DNA from: Lepidodermella squamata
Lineage: Eukaryota > Gastrotricha
Length of the DNA: 64,000 nt
Direction of reading: 5' to 3'
NCBI GenBank assembly: GCA_047495785.1
Contig: JBLDXI010000013.1
Span: forward strand, 1,426,001-1,490,000
Part shown: one piece after another, positions 48,442-59,874 of the stretch
How positions within the stretch are numbered: the first letter of the stretch is position 1
How the letters are laid out: every line of letters begins with the position of its first letter
Position numbers and translations under genes: made by a program
The notes under the pieces: model-generated
Databases searched by the model: none
What the model saw: only the letters and a program-made list of their open reading frames with translations
Told to the model about the DNA's origin: nothing

Positions 48442-49593
48442 CGGACAGGCTCAACCAGAGGCGAAACGGCCGGATTCATGGCTGTGGGCGGTGGCGCTGC
48501 TACTCCTGTTGATCAGGCGATGGGTGCTCAATCGGATGGCAATGTGCAATCGCCGACTGGTGCTGTCCAGGCGGCTGGCCCGAAACCTCCGCCGCGCGGT
48601 AAGCTCCGGATCGACCACGTCGGTGAAGAAAAAGCGGTAACAATTTCGTAAAAATCATCGATTCGATTGCATAAATGTATTCTCCACAGAAAGTGGCAGA
48701 GGCTCGAAAACGCCGTCGCCGTTGCTGGCAAATTATTTGGAAATGCGAAAGGTAATTGTTGATTTACGTCGAAAATGTTGATAATTTTAAACTGATTTAC
48801 AGAGCCTTGCTGAGAATTAGCTGTCGCAACAACTGACAGTGTTAAAGGGGAAATCAGCGCGGTGAGTAGCTTATATAATACTAGAAATTGTTGTTATTAG
48901 TTCGGTTCTCGTATTATAGACTCTGAAAACTGTCGATGACAAAATCGCTGCATTGAAGATCGAACTCGACCTGGCCAGAGCCGATTAAAAACAAAAAACA
49001 GCAGCGGCTGGCGGTGCCACTGGTGGGCAACCAGGCGCCAGCAGATCACACTGGGCGCGTCGGCTGGAGACGCAGGCGCTGATCCGGCAAAAGCAAAGCC
49101 GAATAAAGCCTCTTTCATTGTCGACCGCCGGCCCAAACCGCTGTTAGTATTAGATTTTAAAAATTATTGGAAAATTTATTAAATTTTTTGCTAATGATAG
49201 GTTGATCACTCAAGTGACCGGGTTGGATGCGAGCAACTTGCGAGCCCATTTCGGACTGTTTTGCTCGGTCGACGGCGTCGAGCTGTCCAGTCAAGGCTTT
49301 CATCGTTACGTTCTCGACGCGACGCGATGCCGAGGTGGCGAAGGCGCGCGGGCTCGTGTTTCTCGGCCAGCAAGTGCCTCTTTGCGTGGCACCAACAGCA
49401 GCAACAGCCCAGTTTCCCTACCAGCCACAATAGCGGTGGTGGTGGCGTTGGTGGTAACCAACAGGGCGCGAAGGAGCCGCCATCGGACGATGCGGCGAAA
49501 CAGCAGTCGGAGAAGACGCTGTTCCACGACGGAGACGTCTCGGACTGCCAAGACAAGCAGGCGCAGGCGCTGCACGCCATCGAGGCGAACTGA
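48245..49593 (+). pseudogene. Frame-broken relic of an RBM26/27-like RNA-binding protein gene (C-terminal part)
   Basis: Pieces in order: a CAG run (48400-48440) in a Gln/Pro-rich segment; AGPKPPPRGKLRI (about 48571-48609); a basic stretch after an acceptor at about 48690; TLKTVDDKIAALKIELDLA (from 48919), like the RBM26/27 helical region; then FIVDRRPKPLL and, after an intron, LDASNLRAHFGLFCSVDGVEL, the first half of the C-terminal RRM. The second RRM half (AFIVTFSTRRDAEVAKARG, LVFLGQQVPL) is in another frame from about 49290. The tail (AWHQQQQQPSF onward to 49593) is in the third frame. A TAA also follows the helical piece at about 48986. Introns remain, so this is not a retrocopy. Sequencing indels could mimic it, but other genes here are intact. 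Confidence 0.6.
48400..48440 (+). repeat. CAG trinucleotide repeat
   Basis: Twelve or so uninterrupted CAG units. Read as poly-Gln in one frame, poly-Ala or poly-Ser in the others; it lies in the Gln/Pro-rich part of the RBM26/27-like relic. Confidence 0.9.
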
Positions 49594-51274
49594 CAATGCT
49601 GCTATGAATGGAACTTTCAGAATTCTCGCTCTTGTGCTACTATTCGTCATCGGAACCACTTGGGAGTGATTGTCGATTTCATCCAATGATTGAATTTTAG
49701 TTCGTTTTATAATATAATAATATATTATAATATATATTTATACTGAATGTTAAATAATAAAATATCTCTTCTCAACAATCAATTTCGTTATAGAGATCCT
49801 GCAAAAAGGCTCCGATTATCACAATAAATTTGAATGGGTTGCTCGCCTTTCAACGTTTCACGAGGCAACGAATGTGATTCACATCGCGCTGATTACCTGG
49901 AAAAGAGATTTGGACAATTGAAGGACATGGGAAAAGTATGAAGTAAGGAGATTGAAAATTAACTTCGTATTGGCGCAAATTTGTGAAATTATTCCGCTTT
50001 TCTTGGCAAAAATTATGCGGTTACTTTTTAAATCCATCGTTAGGCGATGCATGTAATTGCGATCAGATACGCCCCAACTAGTGTCACGCTTCGCGAGATA
50101 CCCAGAGCACTGATTTTTGTTCCATTATTTTAGGGAAAATAAGAATATAATAGACTTGCCAGTGGACTAGAACAGCTTCATTTTTCCAAAGATATAAATT
50201 CCAAGATATAAATTTTCCAAAATTTCAGACCCGAAAAATTCGAAAAATCACTTCCTTAATTCGAAATTTTGAATTCGGTATACGGCGATCGCAGCTAGGT
50301 AGCTCAGACGCATAGCTTTGATGATTTTTTGAGTTTTTAAATCTAGTCATCGCGCTATTATTTGTATGCTTTTTGCTGGGAAATCGCGTGCCTAATAACT
50401 TGTTTGCTTCATGACCCGGCGTCGCCCGGTCTCAAAAGGCCGGGCGTTACGGGCTGCCCGGGAAGTGCGGGAAATCAGAGAAAATGGCTGAAGGCTCTAC
50501 GGACGACTCGGGCGAGTCGGGCAGTAGAAAAATATGGGCAGTGCCCGGCTTATTTGCGTTCGGGTAGGCCGTGCTGAATATAAAAATACACCCTTACGAT
50601 CACACTATGTTACCCTTCCTGTTTTTATGAGAAAATTTCAGAATAAACAAGCCTCGTTTCAAAACATAGCCCACCACTATGGGCACGTGGAATAGAGCCG
50701 GGTTAAAAATCTGACGCCAGGACATAGCTGGCAACAGGGTGCAATCGCGAGCTTTAGTCACAAAACCGGGCACGTGTTAACATTTGTAACAACATTTGAA
50801 ACAAATCATGAACTCTAAAAGATATTATCATCCCACAACTTTTTTTTCTGTCTGCTCAAATGCGCCTCAGTAGCAAGTCGTCGACGCGTAACATCGTATT
50901 TTTTGCGTACGCGCACAACGCATTCAAGCGCGCCATTACAGCCTATACTCATTGTGAGAATTAGCAGATTATACCAGAGGGCGGGTCATTTCACACTTCA
51001 CCACGAATTCCTGCCATTTTTATGTTTATTTTAGAGCACAGCCGAAAGCAGAGTGAATAATGCGCGAAGAAAGATTGCATTGCTAGATTATTATTATGAA
51101 ATAACAATAGTAACTGCCCTGTCGATCACTTGACAGATTGAGACACTTGTGCTACAGCCGCGCCTTCACACCTTTATATCTCGCCCGTTCTACACAAAAC
51201 TATTACGACCTTGCAACTTTATTATTTCAATTTTCGTCTTCTTTTTCGGAGGATTTTAGGCAGCTTTTCCGAAA
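49594..51274. other. Intergenic region before the Rab-effector gene
   Basis: 1.7 kb. A patch at about 50400-50580 is rich in GCCCGG/CCGGGC words with short inverted pairs and may be a mobile-element scrap. The end (TTTTCGGAGGATTTTAG, AG at about 51259) looks like an acceptor just before the next start codon. No gene seen. Confidence 0.5.
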
Positions 51275-54200
51275 ATGATGGTGACAGCGTCTCCCGCTGA
51301 GGCCGAACTGCCGCCGTTATCGCAATCTACGCTGGAAGAAAACGAACTGGAACACGTATTTAAGGTGGTTGAACGCGACGAGGAGCTTCGACGAATCGAA
51401 TGCCAACGCCTGGAACAGCTAAGATCACAACTCGGTGTGGTTTTCTCGATTGAGCAAGCGTATGCTGATGCAAAATTGGTGGATCAAACGAATGATGAAT
51501 CATCAGAAGCCCCGGCTGGTGGCAATGCCGTGGTCGCAGCTGACAAAGTGGTGCTAAACTGCATTGTGTGTTCTGAAAAATTCGGCATCATTTTCAACCG
51601 TCGCAAGGACTGCTTCGTTTGCAAGCTGTTCGTGTGCTCAAGTTGCTGCATTATCATTCTCAGCGGCAAGACAAAGCTGCGTCTTTGCAAAGTTTGCGAA
51701 CGAAGAAGGTATAGAGTTATTATAGCGATTTACCTTTTCTCCCAATTTAAAAAAATTCAATAGATTTCTGAAGGAGCGAGCTTTCCAGTGGTTTTATTAC
51801 TGTCTCAAACAGCGTTTTCCGGAAGCTAAATTCGGCGCTGAGTGGCTGAAAAAGTGTTACAATCACTGCAAAAAGACGGTTGAATTCGGTGGCCAGACCG
51901 ACCCCGAGTTATTGGCACCAGCCGATTGCAGCGACGGGCGACACTTCGAGACGTTGTGGTGCAAAATTACGAAAGACGCCTCTACGATGCCTGAGGTTTT
52001 CGGCGAGTTGGTCGCCAGTAAACCGGACACGATTTCACTCCGCGATCATTGCGAGCTGGAACTTGTCAACGATCTAGCAACCTTGACTAACGAGGTTAAA
52101 AATCTCTTGGACAAAATCGACCCCGAGGAATACGGTAAATTTGGCGAATACGGTTAATAAGGGTGGCTGAGCGAGCGTCGCAAAGAAAATGAGCTTAAGG
52201 CTAAAGTCGCAATTTCAAGTGCGTTGTAGCTTAATCGCGTATTATGCAGGGATTTCACGTTGTAAGTCGCGCAAACGCGTGTATCGTCGCAACTGTCGCA
52301 AAATCAAAGGCGAGTTTAGCAATGGTAATAAAAACATTAGCGCTATGATTATGGTTAATTTTGCACGAAAACTTCCTTTTTTTGAGGAAGCACGGATGAG
52401 GCGCGTGCCGCCAATGATTATTTTTATTAATTGCGACATTTCGGCGGTCTCGCGGCAGTACAAGGCCAATAATGTCTCTACTTGATTTTTCGAAATTCAC
52501 GATGTCTATAGGTATCTTATTATTGTGCGCGCCTAATCCTTTACTCTAAGCCTAATCCACGTCCCAGCGGCCAGCGGACCAAATTTTAGCGGACCAGTGT
52601 TCCGAACTAGGTTGGAGGTGTGCCATATGACTAGTCGATTCCACCTAAAACGTGCCATCTGATGAACCCCTAAGCTTCCCTAAGTTCATCAGTCTCACTT
52701 CGGTGGTTTCAAACATCCAAGTATTATTAGAACTCGATTTGGTCCGCTAGGCTGTGTCCGCTGACTTCAACTAACCTGGAGTTTTTGGAACTCAGCTGAC
52801 CCAGAGTTGGCGGACCACTCCAATTAAGGCCTTTGATCTCAAGCGATGCGCCACACCTTGTTACACGTGGCACCAAAGTGGCAAACTTCGATAGTGTCAC
52901 CGCTTAAGGGACAATTAGTGTGGTCCGCGAAAAATGGTCCGCTGAACTCAACGACGTGCCTTATCCGCGCTAACCCCACCCGCGAACATGTCTATAGGTT
53001 AATTGGAACTCACCGCGCCCTTCGAGCTTCCACGTGTTGCTGTCTAAACAACAGGGGCGTGTAGAAGCCACCGCGGGGCAATAGAGCCCCTCCGCTTTAT
53101 AACACATTCGCCAAATCACGGCTAACTTCCAAATTGATGAAGAAATTGACGTTAAATGACAGGCGCGCGTTACATAAGCAGCGCTCACGAGTTGACGCGC
53201 ACACTGCCTAACGGGCCACATCGCGCGCCTCACCGCACCAACAACAGCGCGTCGCGACCTCTTTTTTTATCTGCTACCTGCGCGCGCACTTATTTGTTGA
53301 CTTGCTAATTGTGTGCGCAATTTTGAAAGTTAACCACGCGCAGACACGCGCACTCCAGCCTAACTTTTTGTGCTGATTCTGAGTATCTAATTTGTTTTCA
53401 GATATTACTGATATTTTTTCTTGAATTGCACTTTTCGATATTATAGCTTACTAAAATGACAATTAACTTTTGACGTGATAAGAAAATAGGCGCGCCTCCT
53501 ATTTGCTGCTAGGAATTTTCCAACCAACAGCAACGTTGTTGCAATTCCTTACCGAAAACTACTATTTCCTAGCGTTTTTTGCCGCTTTCCTACCGAACAT
53601 TTCCTAACTTCGCCAAAATTTCCTGCACAGCCACTGCGCCATTTCTACATGTTTTGCAGCTCTGCTTTTTACTGAGCAAAAATATTATTGATTCATAAAG
53701 ATATTGAAACCACTGATGTTTTAACCAGCCACTAGCCATTCACACCACACTACACCATAGTTTGCATGACTATTTCGAAAGTATAAACAATAATGCTCTA
53801 CTTCGTTTGCAGCGAAATTTGCTTTTAACGAACTTGGGACCAAATGGTAGGGGCATATTCTTACCGTCTCATCTGGTCCCGTCTTGAGCTTAAAACGTTT
53901 CAAGCCCGTTGGATGGAAGACCGCCTTGTAGGGCGAATCCAACGTAAACGTAGATATAGATTGTAACTTCTTAAATACGCCAGAACGTCACCTCCGACAT
54001 GTTTCGGCTTTATTAGGCCATCTTCAGGTTCTAACAACAAATTTGTATTCTCAACATACTGTTCCAATGCAAGCGTTAAGGCAAGTATTACCTGCTTTCG
54101 TCACTAATCATGAACAACAGGAGTAAAAATGCTGTCAGTCGTAAGTGTCTAGAACTAACATGATCTATATCAACAAAAATAGTAAAATATAGACTTTGAA

Positions 54201-57200
54201 ACGCGAAAAATATACAGGTTAAGATACGATTCAGTTAGTGCAATAGTTATTAAGGCTAGGGTTATGAGCTTGTATGAAGAGTTTTTCAGTTCTAAGTAGT
54301 CTGAACGGTACTTTACATGAGTGAAGAATCCGAGTGTCAAAAGGTACATCATTCTTGGCGCAAGTCTTAAAGTGTTCACCGATGGTGCCAACTTTCTGTG
54401 CATTTGACGCATAACAGTGTTGGGTCGTGCGGTACGCAACTGGTTGGCTAGTACAGCCGATGTAGATTTGACCACATGTTGTACACTTCTGTTCATAGAT
54501 GACGTGTTGTTTAGGGCATAGCGAGCAGGCTTTTTTGGACAGGCCACATAGACAACCCCAACATTTGTAGCTGGTATGTTTGTAATCAGCGAACCGCGTC
54601 GTGACTATTAATTTCAAGGGTGTTGATTTCCAACATATCTGGATGTCGCGTTGATTAACGCTTGCATTGGAACAGTATGTTGAGAATACAAATTTGTTGT
54701 TAGACCCTGAAGATGGCCTAATAAAGCCGAAACATGTCGGAGGTGACGTTCTGGCGTATTTAAGAAGTTACAATCTAAATCTAATGATTTCGCTATACCA
54801 TCAAACCGTACGCTTCAAAATTAAACGTAGATAGATAGATAGATACTTACATACATACATCATACATCACGTTTGTCATGACGACGCCTCGCCATGCTCT
54901 CGCCTCGCGCCGAACGACCGCAGCAGTGCGCTAGACGCATTGCTTGGCGCGCAGTGCTTCCCAATCAAGTGGTGCGCAACTGCTCTAGAAGGAGCTAGCG
55001 CAATGCTTGGGAAGCAGGTGCATTGGAAGCAGTTGCTTGGAGAATTGCTCGGGGCGCATTTCATAGTGTCTGATTTTTGAAACGGCGGCACCGTAGTGGT
55101 CGTTATAACAAAGGTGCACTGTATTGCGACCTAACGAGTATTGCGTCACCCGCTCAGATTTTACGTGCCACTCAAAATTGGGACACTCACTCGAGTTTTT
55201 GTGACGCTCGCCATTATACTTATTGAATAATGATCAAAATGTCTTACAATATGTTTTTTTACAGAGGCTATCAACGCTATTGCTACTGTTTACAAGCGAA
55301 AGGTGTCTCTTATACTGTCGCAGTACACGAAAATGGTTTATCTAGTACTTCTACTTGGAACAACCCGCGAAACTCGCCTTCGCGCCGATCAGTCTCCATG
55401 CCGTAATTGCGGTAAGGCTACTGAAGATGACGGTCATGTCAACGACGAATTTTGCCGCCATATCGAGCTAGCCTACGCGGCTCGATGCGTTGTCGAACAA
55501 ACGTCAGCCAGTGTCCTTGTTCGGGCTGAATTGCCGGCCAAGAGCCATGGGTATCAGCTGCCTGGTATCATCAGCCCGTTCAGTGATCAAACTGTATCCG
55601 ACACGCCGATTTCGGATTTCGAACAGCAATTAGCCGCAATAATTGTCGACGATGCAGTGAAACAGGCGTTTTTTGGCAAGCTTAACAACGATATCAACAA
55701 TAAGCTAGTTTTCAATGGAGGCCGCATCGCCCCGTTACCGGTTGATTCCTATCTCACGCCTGATGTCATGAGCGCCTCAGGGCGCCAGTCGAGCTGCTCA
55801 AACATCGACGAAGGCGTTCATTCGGATTTTTCTTCCAACACCGCCTCTAATACTGTCGCTCGTATGACCTCAAGCAACACATCTCTGATCGAAACTACCC
55901 GGTTCAACGGTAAGTCTCACCTGGAATAAAGAGCTGTTGCTTCATACTTCCTATCCTCAATTGCAGGTAAAATGACTGATTATTGCCCAAGAGATCCTAA
56001 CTTCGAAGAGTCTGGTATCGATGGCGGAGAAGGCGATCGACCCTCAACGCCGACTGGGCGGGGTTTCCGTCAGGCTGTTCGCGAACGGCTGAAAGATACC
56101 GATAATGAGAAAGAAGGATTCGGCGAAAACTCCGATTTGATTGAAACGAATAACCGTTCGGGGGACGAATTGGCATTCGCTTCGATTTCACCATCAGCGT
56201 CAGGTCTGGCTGGATTATTCAAGTAAGTTAAAAACCGATGAACAATTTTTTTTAAACGCAAAAAATGTATTGCCATTGACGACTCGCATAATTTGTAACA
56301 ATCGTCTGCCGTTAGGTCACCTGAGCTTTTCCAAACTAAAATTGAACACATCCAACCGACTAACATCAGTACAGACTCGCCAATCAGCATGGGCCCAAAT
56401 AACTCACCAGCTCAATTTTCTGATGAAAACAACGAAAATTTTTGTGACAAGAGCTTCATCTCGGGCTATGATGACTACAACTTGTATGTAGACAATGAAA
56501 ACGATAGCATGATACTCAAAGTGGCTGCACAATTTTTATTCTGCGGCATGCCTTTTCAAACACGTCAGAATTCACCTTACCACATTGCACATTGATCTCA
56601 TGAATATAAGCACATTTTCGACTGTACAATTTTTGCGCTTTTACGAAATTTACTCGAACAAAACTTTTTTATGAATAAAATCATGATTAATGTTTGTCAT
56701 CAGGCGTGTTTGCAAGCTGCCAGCGAATAGTTTCAGTTTCACGGATAGTACTTTGCCGAACGATATCGACGAAATGTCCTCCCGCTATCATTCATCAGAA
56801 TCGGAAGAGGAGCCCGTTGATAGTCCGAATCAAACCAGTCTGAGCGGGTTCGACGACAGCTTCTGCTTCTGCCAAGAAACAGATACGATTCCGATTGACA
56901 AAATCGGCGTGCAGGGCGGTGAACGGGCTCATTTTTCGTTGACCATCCGTTCAGACTGCGAAATTTTGAAAGTGACATGGTACGCAGTTGTCATCGACCG
57001 ATTACGCACTATCGAAGGCGGTAAACAGAAAAAATCGCTTGTCGAGCTGACGGATAACCCGAAATATTGCGTCAATTTGATACACAACGCCGATGCGAAC
57101 ATCTTCGAAGTCACTTGCCATTTGGAAATTCTGAACCCTGGTCCTCAAGATACCGGAAAATATTTGTGCAAAGTCACGAATGTCGACGGAAAGTCAATCG

Positions 57201-58740
57201 CTCGAATTTTGTCGCTCACCGTTGTCGCCGATGTAACTGCAGAGTTTGCCCGTCCCCCGTCACCACGCGCACCTGAGTTCGTACTACAACCTGAAGATAC
57301 TTACACCGCGTATGTCGGCGATAAATTGAGTCTTCGTGCGACTGTTCGCGCTTACCCCTCTGCTAAACTGGTGTGGCTCAGGCGAGGCGAGGAAAAGATA
57401 GAAAGTGACGATCGCATTTCTGTTATTGAGATCTCAGACACGGACTCGCAGCTGGTTTTCGATAAGCTGGTTCGAGAAGATGATGCCGAGTATGTCGTGG
57501 TGGCTAGAAATGCCGTTGGCGAGTGCCAGGCTGTTACGCATATTTTTGTCAAGGAGAAGCCGCTGATCAATGCAGCAGCGATTGGAGCTCTGAAAGGCTG
57601 TCTCAAAACTAGGCTGCAGCAAGTCGAAGAATCGACACCGGACTGCACGTTCTCGAACGTCAGCATTCCAGAAGTTATTTCGCCGCCTGCTTTCCAAGCA
57701 ACGCCTTACAGCAACCGAATTTCTAGTGAGTTTCGCCTAATTTTATTATATTGTCTAATCCCGCGTTTCATTTGAGCAGATGCAACTACCGTGACTTTGG
57801 ACGGTCTAGTTGCCAATAATTTGGACGCTCAAGACCCGTCCTCGCTCGATAGCATAGTTGAGGAGAATTCAAGGAAAAGCATCACCCGAATGCCAAAATC
57901 TGCTTCAACTATCGAAATTCCTAGCGGCGGCGAATCAAACCGTCGCCTGTCCGTCCGTGAGCTTGCTATGCTTTTCACGTCGAGCGGATCGGAAAATGAA
58001 GAGACGCGGCCGTTGAATAAGGTAAAGAGCAAACAATATTGGGGAAAACTTTTTTTATCCGACCAATGTCTTATTTCATCCGACAACCAAAAATGTGACT
58101 AAAACCAGCCGACTTGCTTTTACATATTTTCAAAAAATTACAGTAAAAAAGTGACGACTCGGATCTTTCAGCATAAAATTCCGCCGGTTCCGGGGCCAAA
58201 ATAGGGTGCATAAAAGGGGTATGCCCCCACGGAAAAATCGAACTTGGGAAAATCGAGAAAATCGATATTTTCATGTCGGATGATTTTAGTCACATTTTTG
58301 GTTGTCGGATGAAATAAGACATTGGTCGGATAAAAAAAGACATTGGTCGGATGAAAAAAGTCACACCCACAATATTTTATATGCCGGCAGTAATTTGTTT
58401 ATTATTTATCAAGTTGGTCGGCATGGCTGATCGTAGCCGTAATAACTCGTTTTCAAAGCTGAAATCACTTCAGAATCCTGTCTCTATTCAACGCTTCGAG
58501 AGTTTCGCGGCAAATCCGTTTTGTCAAGACGACAGCTTGAATATCACCAATGCCTCAATTCCGAACAGTGTGCTTCGCCCTCTTCGACCCTCGATGGCTA
58601 ACGCAAGCACCAGCTCTCTGACTTCAATGATTCCAGCCACGTCGCTTAACGAAACTCCGGAGGGTGATTACGAGTTCGAGCGCGAGTCGCGCCACGTCAT
58701 ATATTCGCATAAAGATGAATTCGCACAACCGAGGTCTTAA
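51275..58740 (+). CDS. Rab-effector-type FYVE domain protein fused to two I-set Ig domains
   Basis: Exons 51275-51708, 51764-52134, 55265-55909, 55967-56222, 56316-56483, 56704-57725, 57780-58021, 58414-58740; all phases fit, 1154 residues. Residues about 15-145 form a Rab-binding helix plus zinc finger (LEENELEHVFKVVERDEELR, CIVCSEKFG, CFVCKLFVCSSCC, CKVC), then FLKERAFQWFYYCLKQRFP, as in rabphilin/Slp/Slac2 proteins. A Ser-rich linker follows. Two intracellular-type Ig domains lie at about 690-795 (VTWYAVV, DTGKYLCKVTN) and 810-900 (PEFVLQPEDTY, LVWLRRGEE, EYVVVARNAVG). The C-terminal region is Ser-rich and unrecognised. Expected role: GTP-Rab-dependent vesicle tethering. Linkage of the first two exons to the rest crosses a 3.1-kb repeat-bearing intron, so two separate genes remain possible. 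No signal peptide; the Ig domains would be cytoplasmic. Confidence 0.7.
52571..52945. repeat. Inverted-repeat element with AGCGGACCA/TGGTCCGCT termini
   Basis: The left end carries two AGCGGACC copies about 17 bp apart; the right end carries two GGTCCGC copies in the opposite orientation. Further copies occur inside near 52738-52750 and 52812-52820. The arms pair imperfectly over about 27 bp. A non-autonomous DNA transposon is likely; no target duplication is clear. Confidence 0.5.
53951..54783 (-). mobile_element. Penelope-like element fragment: GIY-YIG endonuclease between 129-bp inverted arms
   Basis: Near-perfect inverted arms at 53951-54079 and 54655-54783 enclose a minus-strand frame (54231-54617) with a GIY-YIG-type domain: zinc-like CLCGLSKKACSLCP, CTTCGQIYIGCTSQP, EHFKTCAKND, RTEKLFIQAHNPSLN. 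This architecture matches the C-terminal endonuclease of Penelope-like retroelements. No reverse transcriptase is present, so the copy is truncated. Each arm contains CTGAAGA, a GGC/GCC stem and GAAACATGTC, resembling the hammerhead-ribozyme core reported for terminal repeats of such elements. It sits inside the Rab-effector gene intron. Confidence 0.7.
54706..54740 (+). ncRNA. Hammerhead-ribozyme-like motif in right arm
   Basis: CTGAAGA (CUGANGA core), a possible stem GGC-loop-GCC, then GAAAC-AT-GTC. The order matches the conserved hammerhead core with a very short helix III. One unpaired base after the CTGAAGA box and an unverified helix I make activity doubtful. A mirrored copy lies on the minus strand in the left arm at about 53994-54028. 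Confidence 0.35.
58051..58336. repeat. Foldback element with 54-bp arms in Rab-effector gene intron 7
   Basis: The left arm 58051-58104 (TTTTTTATCCGACCAATGTC and onward to TGTGACTAAAA) is repeated almost perfectly in reverse complement at 58284-58336. A second partial copy of the GACATTGGTCGGAT unit follows the right arm to about 58362. The spacer is about 180 bp. It occupies most of the intron between exons 7 and 8. Confidence 0.8.
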
Positions 58741-58866
58741 TTTACATCTTCTACGTCACCACTGATCTTACTACTAACTACAGCTGTTTATTGCTAACAA
58801 ATTTTATAATTGATTATATCAAGTCTTTGATTCCGCTAATGTTAACTTGATACCCACGAGATATTT

Positions 58867-58872
58867 AATAAA
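58867..58872 (+). terminator. Poly(A) signal of the Rab-effector/Ig gene
   Basis: AATAAA about 130 bases after the stop at 58740. Confidence 0.5.
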
Positions 58873-59315
58873 TCATTTCAGCACGGCGACAAAACGAACT
58901 TGAATTCTAATTTATTTATTATTTCAAACTTTTGCGTTGCTTCAAATGTTGATAAAATTCAAGTATGGAATAAATATAGCGATATAAACAGGTAACATGC
59001 ATTTCAATAATCCGCATAAAAAACCTCAACAAAATGTGAGCTAGTGGTCAATAATAGCAGTAGAAGCTCTCAGCCTGTACAGCCAATTCACAACCAATAT
59101 CGAATGGATACAAAATTTATCGTAATGACGAAGTGGAAGCATAAAAATTTTATAAGCTCATGAACAGTTGATTTCCAATTAAAGATTTGAAAGATGAAAT
59201 AACAAGCCTCACAACCATAAACTGCAGCATTTCAAATCTCGACAAGATCAGTTCATGAAAAAGCACAACCATATTTTGTTACGTTATTCGAGGCAATCCT
59301 AGAAATACGAGCGCG
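58873..59315. other. Intergenic region between convergent genes
   Basis: About 440 bp of AT-rich sequence containing the 3' ends of the Rab-effector/Ig gene (+) and the second Ly6 gene (-). No further feature. Confidence 0.5.
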
Positions 59316-59874
59316 TTAGCCAGAAGACAATCGTGAACGGAATATAGAATTTCTCGACGCTAAAGCGTGCGATAGTGATTGGTGCATGTTGATGTGGTAG
59401 AATGAAATGAAGGCGGCAACAATTAGCAGAATGACAGAAGGCTGAGCAACAGTGGATCCCAATGTGACGTAATAATTGCAAAGGTTACCCTTGCAACATT
59501 CAGTACACTGCCAATCGTTGAACCAATCTCGCTTACATCGCTTCACTCGTGATTCTCGATAATCTTCACAGTCTTCAGTCTTGTTGCAGTCTTTCCATAT
59601 CATATGAATGCGGACGTACGTTTCGACCCAGTAAGACGGAACACCATACTTGATTACCGTAATACACGCGTCCTCTCCCTGCTTGCACTGTTTGACAGTC
59701 TTCACACATTTATCCTTGTTTCCGTCTTGATTAACACACGCGTAACATTCCAAGCAAGAACCTGAATTGATAAAAAAAAAACAGAAAGTGAACACATGAA
59801 ACTTGGGATGGGACCAACTTACAAAAGTGAAGAGCACAAGCCAGTAGTATCACTAAATAAATGTAATTCGACAT
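59316..59874 (-). CDS. Second Ly6/uPAR-type (three-finger) protein
   Basis: Two exons, 59823-59874 and 59316-59761, joined in phase 1; 165 residues. ATG 59874 starts a signal peptide (MSNYIYLVILLACALHFC). The mature part begins LECYACVNQDG and has the Ly6 cysteine pattern, ending ECCKGNLCNYY. A hydrophobic stretch (PSVILLIVAAFISFY) follows, but about 27 polar residues come after it, which is unusual for a GPI signal. Either the end is a membrane anchor with a short tail, or a donor inside the last exon is used. It is not a close copy of the 14-kb Ly6 gene. Confidence 0.78.

Larger units (their letters stand above)
52135..55264 (+). other. Large intron of the Rab-effector/Ig gene
   Basis: 3.1 kb packed with repeats: a GCGGACC inverted-repeat element, the GIY-YIG element and an AGAT/ATAC microsatellite at about 54828-54865 (own entries for the first two). 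The stretch 53000-53900 shows no coding features I can support. Confidence 0.6.

Noticed and set aside
48245-48640. 131-codon poly-Gln protein as an intact gene
   Set aside because: The frame mixes poly-Gln with a non-conserved tail; neighbouring pieces in other frames match RBM26/27, so it is part of the relic.
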